Assembly (NCBI RefSeq): GCF_025822765.1
Contig: NZ_JACKUK010000014.1
Location: 124,001 to 188,000 of the forward strand
Reading direction: 5' to 3'
Length of the DNA stretch: 64,000 nt
DNA from: Mycobacterium barrassiae
GTDB taxonomy: Bacteria; Actinomycetota; Actinomycetes; Mycobacteriales; Mycobacteriaceae
Shown: positions 11,182-23,404 of the stretch, piece by piece
Layout: every line of letters begins with the position of its first letter
Position numbering within the stretch: position 1 is the first letter of the stretch
Notes under the pieces: model-generated
Databases searched by the model: none
What the model was told of the DNA's origin: nothing
What the model saw: the letters and a program-made list of their open reading frames with translations, nothing else
Program-made: the position numbers and the translations under genes

Positions 11182-11991
11182 ATGGCAGGACTTCTGGAAG
11201 GCAAGCGGATCCTCGTCACGGGGATCATCACCGACTCGTCGATCGCGTTTCACATCGCCAAGGTGGCGCAGGAGGCGGGCGCCCAGCTGGTGTTGACCGG
11301 GTTCGACCGGCTGAAGCTGATCCAGCGCATCGCCGACCGGCTTCCGGAAAAGGCGCCGCTGCTCGAATTGGATGTGCAGAACGAGAAGCACCTCGACACG
11401 CTCGCCGAACGCATCACCGAGGTGATCGGTGAAGGCAACAAGCTCGACGGCGCGGTGCACTCGATCGGCTTCATGCCGCAGACCGGAATGGGCATCAACC
11501 CGTTCTTCGACGCCCCGTACGAGGACGTCTCGAAGGGCATCCACATCTCCGCGTACTCGTATGCCTCGCTAGCCAAAGCGGTGCTGCCCGTCATGAATCC
11601 GGGCGGCTCGATCGTCGGCATGGACTTCGACCCGACCCGCGCGATGCCCGCCTACAACTGGATGACGGTCGCCAAGAGTGCGCTGGAATCGGTGAACCGC
11701 TTCGTGGCTCGCGAGGCGGGTCCGCACGGTGTGCGATCGAATCTCGTTGCCGCGGGGCCGATTCGCACGCTGGCGATGAGCGCCATCGTCGGCGGTGCGC
11801 TCGGCGAGGAGGCCGGTGCCCAGATGAAGCTGCTCGAAGAGGGCTGGGACCAGCGGGCGCCGATCGGCTGGAACATGAAGGACCCGACGCCGGTCGCCAA
11901 GACCGTGTGCGCTCTGCTGTCGGATTGGCTGCCCGCCACGACCGGGACCGTCATCTACGCCGACGGCGGCGCCAGCACACAGCTGCTGTAG
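11182..11991 (+). CDS. inhA: Enoyl-ACP reductase InhA
   Basis: NADH-dependent trans-2-enoyl-ACP reductase of FAS-II and the target of activated isoniazid and ethionamide. 269 aa, the same length as in M. tuberculosis, so numbering transfers directly: Ser94 (HSIGF), Tyr158 and Lys165 (YNWMTVAK) are present, and Ile16 and Ile21 in the NAD-binding [10 protein letters not shown] are the wild-type residues. No known target-site resistance change is visible. The start is ATG 11182, with AGAAAGGA upstream. Second gene of the fabG1 operon. Confidence 0.97.
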   Translation: MAGLLEGKRILVTGIITDSSIAFHIAKVAQEAGAQLVLTGFDRLKLIQRIADRLPEKAPLLELDVQNEKHLDTLAERITEVIGEGNKLDGAVHSIGFMPQTGMGINPFFDAPYEDVSKGIHISAYSYASLAKAVLPVMNPGGSIVGMDFDPTRAMPAYNWMTVAKSALESVNRFVAREAGPHGVRSNLVAAGPIRTLAMSAIVGGALGEEAGAQMKLLEEGWDQRAPIGWNMKDPTPVAKTVCALLSDWLPATTGTVIYADGGASTQLL

Positions 11992-12000
11992 CGCGACACG

Positions 12001-13014
12001 ATGAGCGGTCGCGCGGAGAGCACTGACATCGACGCCGTCCTGCTGCTGTCGTTCGGCGGCCCGGAGGGGCCGGACCAGGTGATGCCGTTCCTCGAGAACG
12101 TCACCAGAGGACGGGGGATTCCGCGCGAGCGGCTCGCGTCCGTCGCCGAGCACTACCTGCACTTCGGCGGCGTGTCCCCGATCAACGGCATCAATCGCGC
12201 GCTCATCGACCAGTTGCGTGGCCTCATCGACATCCCGGTGTACTTCGGCAACCGCAACTGGGAGCCGTACGTCGAGGATGCGGTCGGCGACATGGCCCGC
12301 GACGGGATTCGCCGCGCCGCGGTTTTCAGCACGTCGGCGTGGGGCGGTTACTCGGGCTGCGCGCAGTACGTCGAGGACATCGCCAGGGCCAGGCGCGCCG
12401 TCGGCGACGCCGCGCCGCAGCTGGTGAAACTTCGGCAGTTCTACGACCATCCGCTGTTCGTGCAGATGTTCAGCGATGCGATCACCGCGGCCGCGCAGAC
12501 CGTGCCCGACGATGCACGGTTGGTGTTCACGGCACACTCCATTCCGCTGTCGGCCCGATCCCGTTGTGGCACAGACCTGTACGAGCGCCAGGTGGCCTAC
12601 GCCGCCAAACTCGCCGCCGCCGCGGCAGGGTACGACGATTACGACCAGGTCTGGCAGTCGCGCTCCGGGCCCCCGCAGGTGCCGTGGCTGGAGCCCGACG
12701 TCGCCGATCACCTCGGAGCTCTCGCGGCGGCGGGCACCCGCGCGGTGGTCGTCTGCCCGATCGGTTTCGTGGCCGACCACATCGAGGTGGTGTGGGACCT
12801 CGACAACGAGCTCAAGGGTGAGGCAGAGCGGTACGGCATGGCGTTCGCGCGGGCCGCGACGCCCAACGCCGACCTCGCGCGCGTGGTCGCCGACCTGCTC
12901 GACGAACTACGCCACGGCCGCGACCCGGTTCGCGTCGCCGGTGCGGAACCTCCACCGCTACAGGGCTTCTCGATCGACGGGGTGTACTGCACACCTGCGT
13001 GCGATACCAGGTAG
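12001..13014 (+). CDS. hemH: Coproporphyrin ferrochelatase
   Basis: 337-aa ferrochelatase, orthologue of M. tuberculosis HemZ (CpfC). In actinobacteria it inserts iron into coproporphyrin III in the coproporphyrin-dependent heme route. Seen: N-terminal [37 protein letters not shown] with the catalytic His, and [18 protein letters not shown] with the conserved Glu. The C-terminus carries Cys330 and Cys334 ([10 protein letters not shown]), which fit the [2Fe-2S] ligands known in actinobacterial ferrochelatases. It starts 9 bp after inhA with no clear ribosome site, so it is probably read with inhA. Confidence 0.94.
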   Translation: MSGRAESTDIDAVLLLSFGGPEGPDQVMPFLENVTRGRGIPRERLASVAEHYLHFGGVSPINGINRALIDQLRGLIDIPVYFGNRNWEPYVEDAVGDMARDGIRRAAVFSTSAWGGYSGCAQYVEDIARARRAVGDAAPQLVKLRQFYDHPLFVQMFSDAITAAAQTVPDDARLVFTAHSIPLSARSRCGTDLYERQVAYAAKLAAAAAGYDDYDQVWQSRSGPPQVPWLEPDVADHLGALAAAGTRAVVVCPIGFVADHIEVVWDLDNELKGEAERYGMAFARAATPNADLARVVADLLDELRHGRDPVRVAGAEPPPLQGFSIDGVYCTPACDTR

Positions 13015-13113
13015 CCGGGGGAACGTCTTGGGTGGCTCCCGCAACGACACGGCAGGGTGTGCGCGCAACTCTGGAAGTGCAGCAGAAACATAGATATTCG
13101 AAGGAGTTTCGCG

Positions 13114-13404
13114 ATGCGACCAGGGTTGAAGCAGATTTTGGCGGCGATGATGACAGGCGCGGCAGTGGTGACCATTGCGGCGGCTCCGGTCGCGGCGGCG
13201 GACACCGTACCGACCTCACCAGCTGTGGTGTCGACCGCACATCCTGGGGCGGACCTGACCGTCATTCCGGCCGGCCACGGCTACGGCGGTCACGGATACG
13301 GCCACATCGGCCACTACGGATTCCATGGCTATGGCGGTCCGGGCTTTGTCGGTCCGGACTATGGGTTCGGCTACTACCGGCACTGGTGGCCTTGGCGTTG
13401 GTGA
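13114..13404 (+). CDS. Small exported Gly/His/Tyr-rich protein
   Basis: 96 aa, starting at ATG 13114 with AAGGAG 7 nt upstream. A clear Sec signal peptide ends near AAAPVAAAD (about residue 29). The mature part is a Thr/Val-rich stretch, then an aromatic tail built from Gly, His and Tyr (HGYGGHGYGHIGHYGFHGYG) that ends in WWPWRW. There are no cysteines and no domain I recognise. The His/Tyr content would suit metal binding or a surface/adhesive role, but this is speculation. The upstream 99 bp hold no clear promoter. It is convergent with the next minus-strand gene, 8 bp apart. Confidence 0.8.
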   Translation: MRPGLKQILAAMMTGAAVVTIAAAPVAAADTVPTSPAVVSTAHPGADLTVIPAGHGYGGHGYGHIGHYGFHGYGGPGFVGPDYGFGYYRHWWPWRW

Positions 13405-13412
13405 GGTGAAAG

Positions 13413-14270
13413 TCAGTGCTTCCAGGCGGAATGCAGGATCGCGCTGACCGCGGCCAGCCGCGCCGACCGCACGACGCCGTTGAGCGGACGTAGTGCTTCG
13501 CTGGCGGTCTGCACGTCCGCGGAGCTGTTCAGCCCGATCGGGATCAGCCCCGAGCTCACGGTGATGATCGCGTCGATGTACGCCGCGTTGTCCAGTACCC
13601 GCAGGGCGCGGGTTGGGGCGTGATCCGGAATGCTGTGTTGCCGTTCGGATTCCACCACTTGCTCGACGAGGCTGCGGGGGTCCTCGATGTCGCTGCCCGC
13701 CGCCTCGGCGTGCAGGGCGCCGAGCGCGTCGGCGGCGGAGCGGACGGCCGACCGCATGGCGTACTCCGCTTCGCCGAGGTCCAGACCCTCCATCGGCTTC
13801 GCTCCGGGCACCGAGTACACCGTCCACGACATGCCGCACGGATCGGGTGCGGCGTCGGGGTCATCGCTGTCGTCGAGGTCGGGGTAGTCGTAGTCGGGCA
13901 CCAAGCCGATGGCCTCGGCGGGGTCACTCGCGACGATGAGTGCCTCGCCCGCGGTCACCGCGTCGCGCTGGAACTGGGTCCCCGCAGGCAGCCCGCGGAC
14001 GTCCCCGGGCACCGGCAGGACGACGCCCATCGCGGGAGACGAACCCCCGCGGCCGGCACCGGTGCGCAGCGTCTGCAGCAACGAAACGGCGCCAGAGTCG
14101 GTCAGATCCGGCCAGGGCAGCCCGGTACGCCCGGCTGCCACCGAGTCGTATGCGGTGACGGAATGTCTTGGCGCCCACAGCGATAAGGCATCCAGCACAT
14201 CGTCAGGCGCGGCGGCGCCGGCCAGCCAGGCATTGGCCCACACCGACAGCGACACACTCGGACACCACAT
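13413..14270 (-). CDS. Conserved hypothetical protein (Rv1486c-like)
   Basis: 285 aa (about 288 for M. tuberculosis Rv1486c). It has no signal peptide or membrane helix. An Asp/Pro-rich acidic stretch (about residues 127-145, [18 protein letters not shown]) divides an N-terminal part with [12 protein letters not shown] from a helical C-terminal part. I recognise no catalytic motif. It starts at ATG 14270, with TACACT 9 nt upstream and no ribosome site, so it may be leaderless. It diverges from the NfeD gene. Function unknown; conserved in mycobacteria by synteny. Confidence 0.85.
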   Translation of the reverse strand: MWCPSVSLSVWANAWLAGAAAPDDVLDALSLWAPRHSVTAYDSVAAGRTGLPWPDLTDSGAVSLLQTLRTGAGRGGSSPAMGVVLPVPGDVRGLPAGTQFQRDAVTAGEALIVASDPAEAIGLVPDYDYPDLDDSDDPDAAPDPCGMSWTVYSVPGAKPMEGLDLGEAEYAMRSAVRSAADALGALHAEAAGSDIEDPRSLVEQVVESERQHSIPDHAPTRALRVLDNAAYIDAIITVSSGLIPIGLNSSADVQTASEALRPLNGVVRSARLAAVSAILHSAWKH

Positions 14271-14317
14271 AGTTTTCGCAGTGTAGTTGTTAGCGGCTCA
14301 ATGGGTCGGCTACGCGC

Positions 14318-14323
14318 TAGGCT
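14318..14323 (+). promoter_or_regulatory. -10 element of the nfeD-SPFH operon
   Basis: TAGGCT, 6 nt before ATG 14330, with no Shine-Dalgarno sequence: a leaderless-type start. Confidence 0.5.
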
Positions 14324-14329
14324 GGCGGC

Positions 14330-14761
14330 ATGCCTGCTGCGTTGATCTGGCTAGTCGCCGCACTGGCCCTGGCCGGGGCCGAGGCGCTGACGGGCGATCT
14401 GTTCCTGCTGATGCTCGGCGGCGGGGCTCTTGCGGCCGCGGGGTCAAGCCTCATCTTCGATGACGTGTGGGTGCACGGAGCGGTGTTCGCCGTCGTGTCG
14501 GTGCTCCTGCTGGTGCTGGTGCGGCCCGCTCTGCGCAAGCATTTCCAGTCGGGTAAAGGGCTGCCCGAGCCCGCCAAGGCGCTGGAGGGCAAGAGCGCGC
14601 TGGTGCTGGACCGGGTCGGGCGCCACGAAGGCCAGGTGAAACTCGAGGGAGAGGTGTGGACCGCGCGCCCTCTGAACGAAAACGACGTGTACGAGCCGGG
14701 TGACCATGTGACCGTCGTGCAGATCGACGGCGCGACGGCGGTCGTCCAGAAAGTCGTCTAG
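14330..14761 (+). CDS. NfeD-family membrane protein (Rv1487-like)
   Basis: 143 aa. Two or three transmembrane helices (LIWLVAALALAGAEAL, LFLLMLGGGALAAAGSSLIF, VHGAVFAVVSVLLLVLVRP) are followed by a cytoplasmic or periplasmic OB-fold domain (about residues 80-143) with the NfeD pattern GKSALVLDRVGRHEGQVKLEG and YEPGDHVTVVQIDG. This is the short NfeD form, without the Clp-type protease domain. NfeD proteins pair with SPFH proteins, and such a gene follows after 36 bp, so the two probably form one membrane complex. No enzymatic activity is expected. Confidence 0.92.
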   Translation: MPAALIWLVAALALAGAEALTGDLFLLMLGGGALAAAGSSLIFDDVWVHGAVFAVVSVLLLVLVRPALRKHFQSGKGLPEPAKALEGKSALVLDRVGRHEGQVKLEGEVWTARPLNENDVYEPGDHVTVVQIDGATAVVQKVV

Positions 14762-14797
14762 AGAACTGGACCAGAGAACACCGAGGAAGGAACGTTC

Positions 14798-16030
14798 ATG
14801 GATGGTGCGGTAGCCGGCCTGGTGCTCCTGGTCGTGTTGGTGGTGTTCGCCGCCATCATCGTGGCCAAGTCCGTCGCATTGATCCCACAGGCCGAAGCCG
14901 CGGTGATCGAACGCCTCGGCCGCTACAGCAAGACGGTCTCGGGACAGCTGACTCTGCTGTTGCCGTTCATCGACAAGATCCGGGCCCGCGTCGACCTCCG
15001 CGAGCGCGTCGTGTCCTTCCCGCCCCAGCCGGTCATCACCGAGGACAACCTGACCGTCAACATCGACACCGTCGTCTACTTCCAGGTCACCAATCCGCAG
15101 GCCGCCGTCTACCAGATCAGCAACTACATCGTCGGCGTCGAGCAGCTGACCACCACCACGCTGCGCAACGTGGTCGGCGGTATGACGCTGGAACAGACGC
15201 TCACCTCACGTGACTCGATCAACGGCCAGCTGCGAGGGGTGCTCGACGAGGCCACCGGCCGCTGGGGTCTGCGCGTCGCGCGCGTCGAACTGCGCAGCAT
15301 CGACCCGCCGCCGTCGATCCAGGATTCAATGGAGAAGCAGATGCGCGCCGACCGTGAGAAGCGCGCCATGATCCTGACGGCGGAAGGCAACCGCGAGGCG
15401 TCGATCAAACAGGCCGAGGGGCAGAAGCAAGCGCAGATCCTCGCGGCCGAGGGCGCCAAACAGGCCGCCATCCTGGCAGCCGAGGCGGACCGGCAGTCCC
15501 GCATCCTGCGCGCACAGGGTGAACGAGCCGCGTCCTATCTGCAGGCCCAAGGCCAGGCCAAGGCCATCGAGAAGACATTCGCCGCGATCAAGGCCGGCCG
15601 TCCGACGCCCGAGATGCTGGCCTACCAATATCTGCAGACCCTGCCGCAGATGGCCAAGGGCGAAGCCAACAAGGTGTGGCTCGTGCCCAGCGACTTCGGC
15701 TCCGCGCTGCAGGGGTTCACGAAGCTACTCGGGGCGCCTGGCGAAGACGGCGTGTTCCGTTATCAGCCGTCCCCGGTCGAGGAGGATCTGCCCAAGCCCG
15801 AGGACGATTCGGACGAGGTGGCCGAATGGTTCAACACGCAGACCGACCCCGAGATTGCGCAGGCCGTCGCGCAGGCGGTGGCGGAGGCGCGCACTCCGGT
15901 CGACAGTCCGGGGTCGATCGAACCGCCGAAGCAGTACCCGCCGCTGTCCCAACAACAGCAGCCGCCCTCGGCCTACACTCCGCCGCCTGCGCCGGGACCG
16001 CGCGGCGACGGGGGAGCGCACTCCCTCTGA
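14798..16030 (+). CDS. SPFH/band-7 (stomatin-like) protein (Rv1488-like)
   Basis: 410 aa (381 in M. tuberculosis). One N-terminal membrane helix (VLLVVLVVFAAIIVAKSVAL) is followed by the SPFH domain (ERLGRYSKTVSGQLTLLLPF through VELRSIDPPPSIQDSM, about residues 30-185). A long Ala/Glu/Gln coiled coil comes next (about 185-255, AEGNREASIKQAEGQKQAQI), then a flexible Pro/Gln-rich tail (QQQQPPSAYTPPPAPGPRG) that explains the extra length. These paraslipin-type proteins form oligomeric membrane microdomain scaffolds. AGGAAGGA lies before ATG 14798. Operon partner of NfeD. Confidence 0.93.
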   Translation: MDGAVAGLVLLVVLVVFAAIIVAKSVALIPQAEAAVIERLGRYSKTVSGQLTLLLPFIDKIRARVDLRERVVSFPPQPVITEDNLTVNIDTVVYFQVTNPQAAVYQISNYIVGVEQLTTTTLRNVVGGMTLEQTLTSRDSINGQLRGVLDEATGRWGLRVARVELRSIDPPPSIQDSMEKQMRADREKRAMILTAEGNREASIKQAEGQKQAQILAAEGAKQAAILAAEADRQSRILRAQGERAASYLQAQGQAKAIEKTFAAIKAGRPTPEMLAYQYLQTLPQMAKGEANKVWLVPSDFGSALQGFTKLLGAPGEDGVFRYQPSPVEEDLPKPEDDSDEVAEWFNTQTDPEIAQAVAQAVAEARTPVDSPGSIEPPKQYPPLSQQQQPPSAYTPPPAPGPRGDGGAHSL

Positions 16031-16036
16031 GGCTGA

Positions 16037-16780
16037 TTACCTGACCGCCGGCTCGGAACTTTCCTCCGCGTCGGCCAGGCGCTCGCGGTGATGGCGCCGG
16101 TGGGCGCGGATCTCGTAGACGAGCCCGGTCGCGCCGACGCACGCGGTGCAGAACGAGATCAAGAACAGCAGCGGGCTGACGTTCCCGGTCAGCGCGTCAC
16201 CGAGGATCACCACCGCCGCGGTGCCGGGCACCAGCCCGACCAGCGTGGCGAACGTATAGGGAAGCACCCGCACCGCTGACGCCCCGGCCGCGTAGTTCAG
16301 CACCGAGAACGGCACCGCGGGGATCAGTCGCATCGACACGATGGCTGGCCACCCCCGTTCACGCAGCCGGGCGTCCAGGGAGTCGATGCGGGGGTGTCGC
16401 ACCAGCTTGTTGAGCTGCCATCCGGCCGCGCGCACCAGCAGCAGGGCGATGACGGCGCTGATGGTGGCCGCCCCAACCGCCAGCGGCACACCGAGGACCG
16501 GCCCGAACAGCAGCCCTGCGGCCAGGGTGAACGCGGTACGCGGGAACGGAAACACCGTCACCACGATGTGGGCGCCGAGGAATGCCAACGGGAACCACGG
16601 GCCGACGGACGTGGCCCAGTCGCGCAGCTGCACCGCGGTCGGCAGAGGCACCAGCAGCGCGATTGCGACGAGAATCACAATCGCGGAAAGGATGGTGAAC
16701 ACGCGCCTGCGGGGCAGTGCCGACGCCGTCGCAATCACCGACGCACGAATGGCGCGCAGCGTGCTGACGACGGTATTCAC
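16037..16780 (-). CDS. TVP38/TMEM64 (DedA-like) membrane protein (Rv1491c-like)
   Basis: 247 aa with about six hydrophobic segments. The VTT-domain core reads FPRTAFTLAAGLLFGPVLG (about residues 75-95), with the second conserved part RLIPAVPFSVLNYAAGAS (about 150-170) and GLVPGTAAVVILGDAL. Family members are linked to lipid scrambling or transport; the substrate here is unknown. I start it at GTG 16780 because TAGGGT lies 8 nt upstream on the minus strand; a TTG at 16789 would overlap that hexamer. Its C-terminus is 6 bp from the end of the SPFH gene, so the two are convergent. Confidence 0.88.
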   Translation of the reverse strand: MNTVVSTLRAIRASVIATASALPRRRVFTILSAIVILVAIALLVPLPTAVQLRDWATSVGPWFPLAFLGAHIVVTVFPFPRTAFTLAAGLLFGPVLGVPLAVGAATISAVIALLLVRAAGWQLNKLVRHPRIDSLDARLRERGWPAIVSMRLIPAVPFSVLNYAAGASAVRVLPYTFATLVGLVPGTAAVVILGDALTGNVSPLLFLISFCTACVGATGLVYEIRAHRRHHRERLADAEESSEPAVR

Positions 16781-16872
16781 GCCTACCAACCCTACGTGGC
16801 GTCGGCCGGTAAGACCGGACGGCGCGAGCGTGAGTCCGCCGACCGGCCGTCAACACCGTGACAGCGATCATT

Positions 16873-16878
16873 TAGCCT
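16873..16878 (+). promoter_or_regulatory. -10 candidate upstream of mutA
   Basis: TAGCCT about 60 bp before the mutA start, in the 153-bp gap between divergent genes. mutA has its own ribosome site, so this would give a leadered mRNA. Confidence 0.35.
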
Positions 16879-16933
16879 GGTGAACGGTCGTGTTAGACAC
16901 AGAGGTCACACGTTTCGACAACAGGAGATGCCG

Positions 16934-18784
16934 GTGTCGGTAGGTACGCCCGTGGGATCGGAATCGGATCGCGAGCAATGGCGCGCGGCCGTCGCCGCGG
17001 TGCTCGCCAAGAGCAGCCGCAAGGATCCAGCGGAGCTCGGCGAAGCGCCTGAGCACCTGCTCGACTCGCCCACGTATGAGGGCTTCCCGATCCGCCCGCT
17101 GTACACCATCCTCGATTCCCAGCCCGAGCCGCCGCTGCCGGGACGCTGGCCGTACACCCGCGGTTCCGATGGGCTGCGCGACGTCAAATCCGGCTGGAAG
17201 GTCGCCGAGACTTTTCCCGCGCCCGGCCAGGTTTCGGTAGCGGACGGAAACGGCGCCGTGCTCGCCGCGCTCACCGAGGGGGCCAGTGCGCTGATCCTCG
17301 ACATCGGCCCCAACGGGGTCGGCGCCGACGAGCTCGACCGGCTTCTCGAAGGTGTGTTCCTCGAACTCGTGCCCGTGGTTCTGGACGCGGGCCAGGACTT
17401 CACCGCCGCCGCCGACGCGGTGCTGGCTCTGGTGGCCGACCTGGATGACGAACGGCGCGAGCGCCTTTCGATCGATCTCGGCGCCGACCCGTTGACCGCC
17501 GCTCTCAGCGGCCGCGGCGCGCCGACGACCGACCAAGTGGCGGCCACCGCCGCCAAGACGATCGGCTACGGCGGTGGCGTCCGTGCCATCACCGTCGACG
17601 GGCCGGCGTTCCATGACCGTGGCGCCAACGCGTCGTTGGAGCTGGCGGGCGCGATTGCTGCGGGGGTCAGCTATCTGCGGCTTCTTTCCGAGCACGGCAT
17701 CTCGGTGCCGGACGCGTTGCGGCAGATCAGCTTCCGGCTCGCCGCCGACGACGACCAGTTCATGACCATCGCCAAACTGCGTGCCGCGCGGCAGCTTTGG
17801 GCGCGGGTGGCCGAGGTGGCCGGTGCGCCCGACGCCGGCGCAGTGACCGTGCACGCGGTGACGTCCAAACCCATGATGGCGCAGCGTGATCCGTGGGTGA
17901 ACATGCTCCGCACCACCGTCGCCGCCTTCGCCGCGGGTGTCGGGGGAGCAGACACGGTCGCGGTCCACCCGTTCGACAGCGCCATCCCCGGCGGATGGCC
18001 CGGCACCGCAGCCAGTTTCGCGCGCCGGATTGCCCGAAACACCCAGCTGCTGCTGTTGGAGGAGTCGCACCTCGGCCGAGTGCTCGACCCCGGCGGCGGT
18101 TCGTGGTACATCGAAGACCTCACCCGGGAGCTCGCCGAACACGCGTGGAAACACTTCCAGGACATCGAATCCCGCGGCGGCTTCGCGGCAGCAGGCGATT
18201 ATCTGTCCGAGCGGATCGCGCAGGTGAGCGACACGCGCCAAGACGACATCGCCCACAGGCGGACGGCGCTCACCGGTATCAACGAGTATCCGAATCTGGC
18301 GGAAATACCGCTGCCCCATGCTGATCCGGATCCCGCCGTGCAGCGTTACGCGGCCGGTTTCGAGGCGCTGCGCGACCGATCGGATGCATACTTGGCCGAG
18401 CACGGCGCCAGGCCGCAGGCGCTGCTCCTTCCGCTCGGTCCGCTGGCCGAACACAACATCCGCACGACGTTCGCGGCGAACCTGCTGGCATCCGGCGGGA
18501 TCGAGGCCGTCAACCCGGGTCCGCTCGACGCCGCCGGGGTTGCGAAGGCGGTGTCGGACGCGGGCGGCGCCGTCGCTGCCGTGATCTGCGGTACCGACGC
18601 CCGGTACGCGGACGAGGTCTCCGACGTCGTCGAGGCGGCGCGGACGGCAGGGGTTTCGCACGTGTATCTCGCCGGGCCGGAGAAAGCGGTCGCCGAGGCG
18701 GCCAGCAAGCCGGACGAGTATCTGACCGCCAAAATTGACGCGATCGCCGCCCTGTCGGCGCTGCTCACCCGATTGGGGGCGTGA
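16934..18784 (+). CDS. mutA: Methylmalonyl-CoA mutase small subunit
   Basis: Non-catalytic beta subunit of the heterodimeric mutase, 616 aa (615 in M. tuberculosis). A TIM-barrel-like N-terminal region carries [23 protein letters not shown]. The mutase signature is degenerate ([23 protein letters not shown]). [27 protein letters not shown] is shared with MutB. The C-terminal domain lacks the B12-ligating DxHxxG motif, as expected for this subunit. The start is GTG 16934, with AGGAG 6 nt upstream; ATG 16928 directly abuts that site. mutB starts 1 bp after the stop. Confidence 0.95.
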   Translation: MSVGTPVGSESDREQWRAAVAAVLAKSSRKDPAELGEAPEHLLDSPTYEGFPIRPLYTILDSQPEPPLPGRWPYTRGSDGLRDVKSGWKVAETFPAPGQVSVADGNGAVLAALTEGASALILDIGPNGVGADELDRLLEGVFLELVPVVLDAGQDFTAAADAVLALVADLDDERRERLSIDLGADPLTAALSGRGAPTTDQVAATAAKTIGYGGGVRAITVDGPAFHDRGANASLELAGAIAAGVSYLRLLSEHGISVPDALRQISFRLAADDDQFMTIAKLRAARQLWARVAEVAGAPDAGAVTVHAVTSKPMMAQRDPWVNMLRTTVAAFAAGVGGADTVAVHPFDSAIPGGWPGTAASFARRIARNTQLLLLEESHLGRVLDPGGGSWYIEDLTRELAEHAWKHFQDIESRGGFAAAGDYLSERIAQVSDTRQDDIAHRRTALTGINEYPNLAEIPLPHADPDPAVQRYAAGFEALRDRSDAYLAEHGARPQALLLPLGPLAEHNIRTTFAANLLASGGIEAVNPGPLDAAGVAKAVSDAGGAVAAVICGTDARYADEVSDVVEAARTAGVSHVYLAGPEKAVAEAASKPDEYLTAKIDAIAALSALLTRLGA

Positions 18785-18785
18785 C

Positions 18786-21071
<2,286 letters not shown>

Positions 21072-21082
21072 CCCGGGGGTAG

Positions 21083-22060
21083 ATGAACGCCATCGAGGAC
21101 TTGGCCGCCGCGGTGCGCAACGGCGACCGTGCGGCGCTGCCCAAGGCCATCACGCTCGTCGAGTCCACCCGGGCCGACCATCGCGAACAGGCGCAGCAAC
21201 TGCTGCTGGACCTGATGCCCGACGCGGGCAGCGCCATGCGCGTGGGGATCACCGGGGTGCCCGGCGTCGGCAAGTCCACGACCATCGAAGCGCTCGGCAT
21301 GTACCTGATCGAGCAGGGGCACCGCGTCGCGGTACTGGCGGTCGACCCGTCCTCGACGCGCACCGGGGGATCGATCCTCGGGGACAAGACGCGGATGGCG
21401 AAACTGGCGGTGCACCCCGACGCCTACATCCGGCCGTCGCCGACCTCGGGCACCCTTGGCGGCGTCGCGCGGGCCACCCGCGAAACGATCGTGCTTCTGG
21501 AAGCGGCCGGGTACGACGTCATCCTGGTCGAGACGGTTGGCGTCGGGCAGTCCGAGGTGACCGTTTCCAACATGGTCGACACCTTCGTGTTCCTGACGCT
21601 GGCGCGCACCGGCGATCAGCTGCAGGGCATCAAGAAGGGTGTGCTGGAACTGGCCGACATCGTCGTGGTGAACAAGGCCGACGGTGAGCATGCGGTGGAG
21701 GCCAAGGCGGCGGCCCGTGAACTGACCGGCGCGATCCGACTGATCTATCCCCGCGAAACACTTTGGCGCCCACCGGTTCTCACGATGAGTGCGCTGACCG
21801 GCGACGGTCTGGTGGAGCTGTGGGAGACGGTGCTCAAACATCGCGAGGTGCTCACCGAGGCCGGCGAGTTCGAGGCGCGGCGGCGCACGCAGCAGGTCGA
21901 GTGGACCTGGTCGATGGTCCGCGACGCGGTGCTGGATCGTGTGCTGTCGCATCCTTCGGTTAAGAAGATCCGGGCCGACGTCGAGCGCCAGGTGCGGGAC
22001 GGAAAATTGACGCCCGCGCTTGCTGCACAACGCATCCTGGAAGCATCCGACCTGCAGTAA
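21083..22060 (+). CDS. meaB: MeaB-type G3E GTPase, mutase chaperone
   Basis: 325 aa, orthologue of M. tuberculosis Rv1496 (formerly annotated argK). Walker A GVPGVGKS (residues 58-65), Walker B region ILVETVGVGQSE and NKAD base-recognition motif (VVVNKADGEH) are intact. MeaB gates adenosylcobalamin loading and protects methylmalonyl-CoA mutase from inactivation; position right after mutB supports this. A C-terminal dimerisation helix (RRRTQQVEWTWSMVRDAVLD) is present. In M. tuberculosis a mazEF-type pair separates mutB from this gene; here the gap is only 11 bp. Confidence 0.95.
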   Translation: MNAIEDLAAAVRNGDRAALPKAITLVESTRADHREQAQQLLLDLMPDAGSAMRVGITGVPGVGKSTTIEALGMYLIEQGHRVAVLAVDPSSTRTGGSILGDKTRMAKLAVHPDAYIRPSPTSGTLGGVARATRETIVLLEAAGYDVILVETVGVGQSEVTVSNMVDTFVFLTLARTGDQLQGIKKGVLELADIVVVNKADGEHAVEAKAAARELTGAIRLIYPRETLWRPPVLTMSALTGDGLVELWETVLKHREVLTEAGEFEARRRTQQVEWTWSMVRDAVLDRVLSHPSVKKIRADVERQVRDGKLTPALAAQRILEASDLQ

Positions 22061-22104
22061 CTTAACTTTTCGGTAACGCTTCGTTTATTTGCCGGGGGGC
22101 CGGG

Positions 22105-22110
22105 TAAATT
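22105..22110 (+). promoter_or_regulatory. -10 candidate for lipL
   Basis: TAAATT 9 nt before GTG 22120 in an AT-rich patch, with no Shine-Dalgarno sequence. Probably a leaderless start. Confidence 0.4.
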
Positions 22111-22119
22111 TAATTCATT

Positions 22120-23391
22120 GTGACGGGTGTCAAATCCGTGGAGCGCAGCGCGGCGCTCCCACGAGGGATTCAGGGCGCAGCGGACTCGAACTTTGCCTGC
22201 ACCCTGTGCGCGTTCTCGAACCTGTTCCCCGGCCGCCGGTTCGGCGGTGGCGCCCTGTGCGTCTATCTCCACGGTGAACCCGTCGTCGATGTGTGGACCG
22301 GCTACGCCGACCGCCGCGGCACCGAATTCTGGACGGCCGACACCGGCGCCATGGTCTTCTCGGTCACCAAGGGTCTCGCGTCGACGGTGATCCATCGGCT
22401 CGCCGACCGCGGCCTGCTCGACTACGACACTCCGGTCAGCGAGTACTGGCCCGAGTTCGGGGCCAACGGCAAGTCCCACATCACGGTCCGCGACGTCATG
22501 CGGCATCGCGCCGGGCTGTCCCAGCTCAACGGTGTCAGCAAGTCCGAGCTGCTGGACCACCTCGCGATGGAGCAGCGGATCGCCGCCGCGCCGGTCAACC
22601 GCCTGCTGTACGGCCACCAGGCCTATCACGCTTTGACGTATGGCTGGCTGATGTCGGGGCTGGGTCGAGCCATCACCGGCAAGGGTATGCGCGACCTGAT
22701 CCGCGAGGAGCTGGCCGAACCGTTGGACACCGATGGACTGCACCTGGGTCGTCCGCCCGCCTCGTCGCCGACTCGTCCCGCCCAAATCCTCGCTCCGCAG
22801 GGCACATTGGCCAATCCGATATTCAACTTCGTGGCGCCCCGGGTGGCCGCGCTCGGCGTGTCCGGGGTCTTCGGTTCGATGTACTTCCCCGGGATGAAGT
22901 CCGTTGTGCAGGGGGATACGCCGTTTCTGGACGCCGAGATTCCGGCGGCCAACGGAGTGACCACCGCGCGGGCGCTGGCAAAGATGTACGGGGCGATCGC
23001 CAACGGCGGACGGGTCAACGGCACACAGTTGCTGTCCCCGGAGCGGGTCGAGGGCCTGACCGGCGAGCGGAGCTTCGCGCCAGACCGCAACCTCTTCGTG
23101 CCGCTGTCCTTCCACCTCGGATACCACTCCGTGCCGATCCCCGGTGTGATGCCAGGTTTCGGGCACGCGGGGCTGGCCGGCTCGGTGGGATGGGCCGACC
23201 CGGAATCGGGGATGGCCTTCGGCTTCGTGCACAACCGGTTGCTGACGCGCATGGTGCTCGATCAGGCGACGTTCGCCGGCCTGCAGACCTTGATTCGCCG
23301 CGACGCCGCCCGCGCGCGCAGGCGGGGATACGACACGGTGCCCGCACTGGGAGCGCCCTACAAGAAGGTCACCCGGCCCGTCGCAGGTTAG
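22120..23391 (+). CDS. lipL: Serine beta-lactamase-family esterase LipL
   Basis: 423 aa (429 in M. tuberculosis LipL). Class C beta-lactamase fold with the SxxK nucleophile motif in FSVTKGLAST (about residue 87) and the Tyr motif in YGHQAYHALTYGWL. The C-terminal HxG-like motif is in GFGHAGLAGSVGWADPESG. No signal peptide is apparent; the N-terminus has a CTLC pair. In M. tuberculosis it hydrolyses short-chain esters; its natural substrate here is unknown. The start GTG has no ribosome site. It is convergent with the next minus-strand gene, 13 bp apart, at the border of the accessory island. Confidence 0.92.
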   Translation: MTGVKSVERSAALPRGIQGAADSNFACTLCAFSNLFPGRRFGGGALCVYLHGEPVVDVWTGYADRRGTEFWTADTGAMVFSVTKGLASTVIHRLADRGLLDYDTPVSEYWPEFGANGKSHITVRDVMRHRAGLSQLNGVSKSELLDHLAMEQRIAAAPVNRLLYGHQAYHALTYGWLMSGLGRAITGKGMRDLIREELAEPLDTDGLHLGRPPASSPTRPAQILAPQGTLANPIFNFVAPRVAALGVSGVFGSMYFPGMKSVVQGDTPFLDAEIPAANGVTTARALAKMYGAIANGGRVNGTQLLSPERVEGLTGERSFAPDRNLFVPLSFHLGYHSVPIPGVMPGFGHAGLAGSVGWADPESGMAFGFVHNRLLTRMVLDQATFAGLQTLIRRDAARARRRGYDTVPALGAPYKKVTRPVAG

Positions 23392-23404
23392 ATCAGCAGG
23401 TTAG

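Noticed and set aside
13257-13370. GGCTACGG/CACGGATACGG-type repeats as a DNA satellite or CRISPR-like array
   Set aside because: They are short irregular codon repeats explained by the Gly/His/Tyr tail of the small exported protein.
16873-16900. BioQ-like sequence TAGCCTGGTGAACGG upstream of mutA
   Set aside because: It has one TGAAC half-site but no inverted partner at 3-nt spacing, so it is not a BioQ box.
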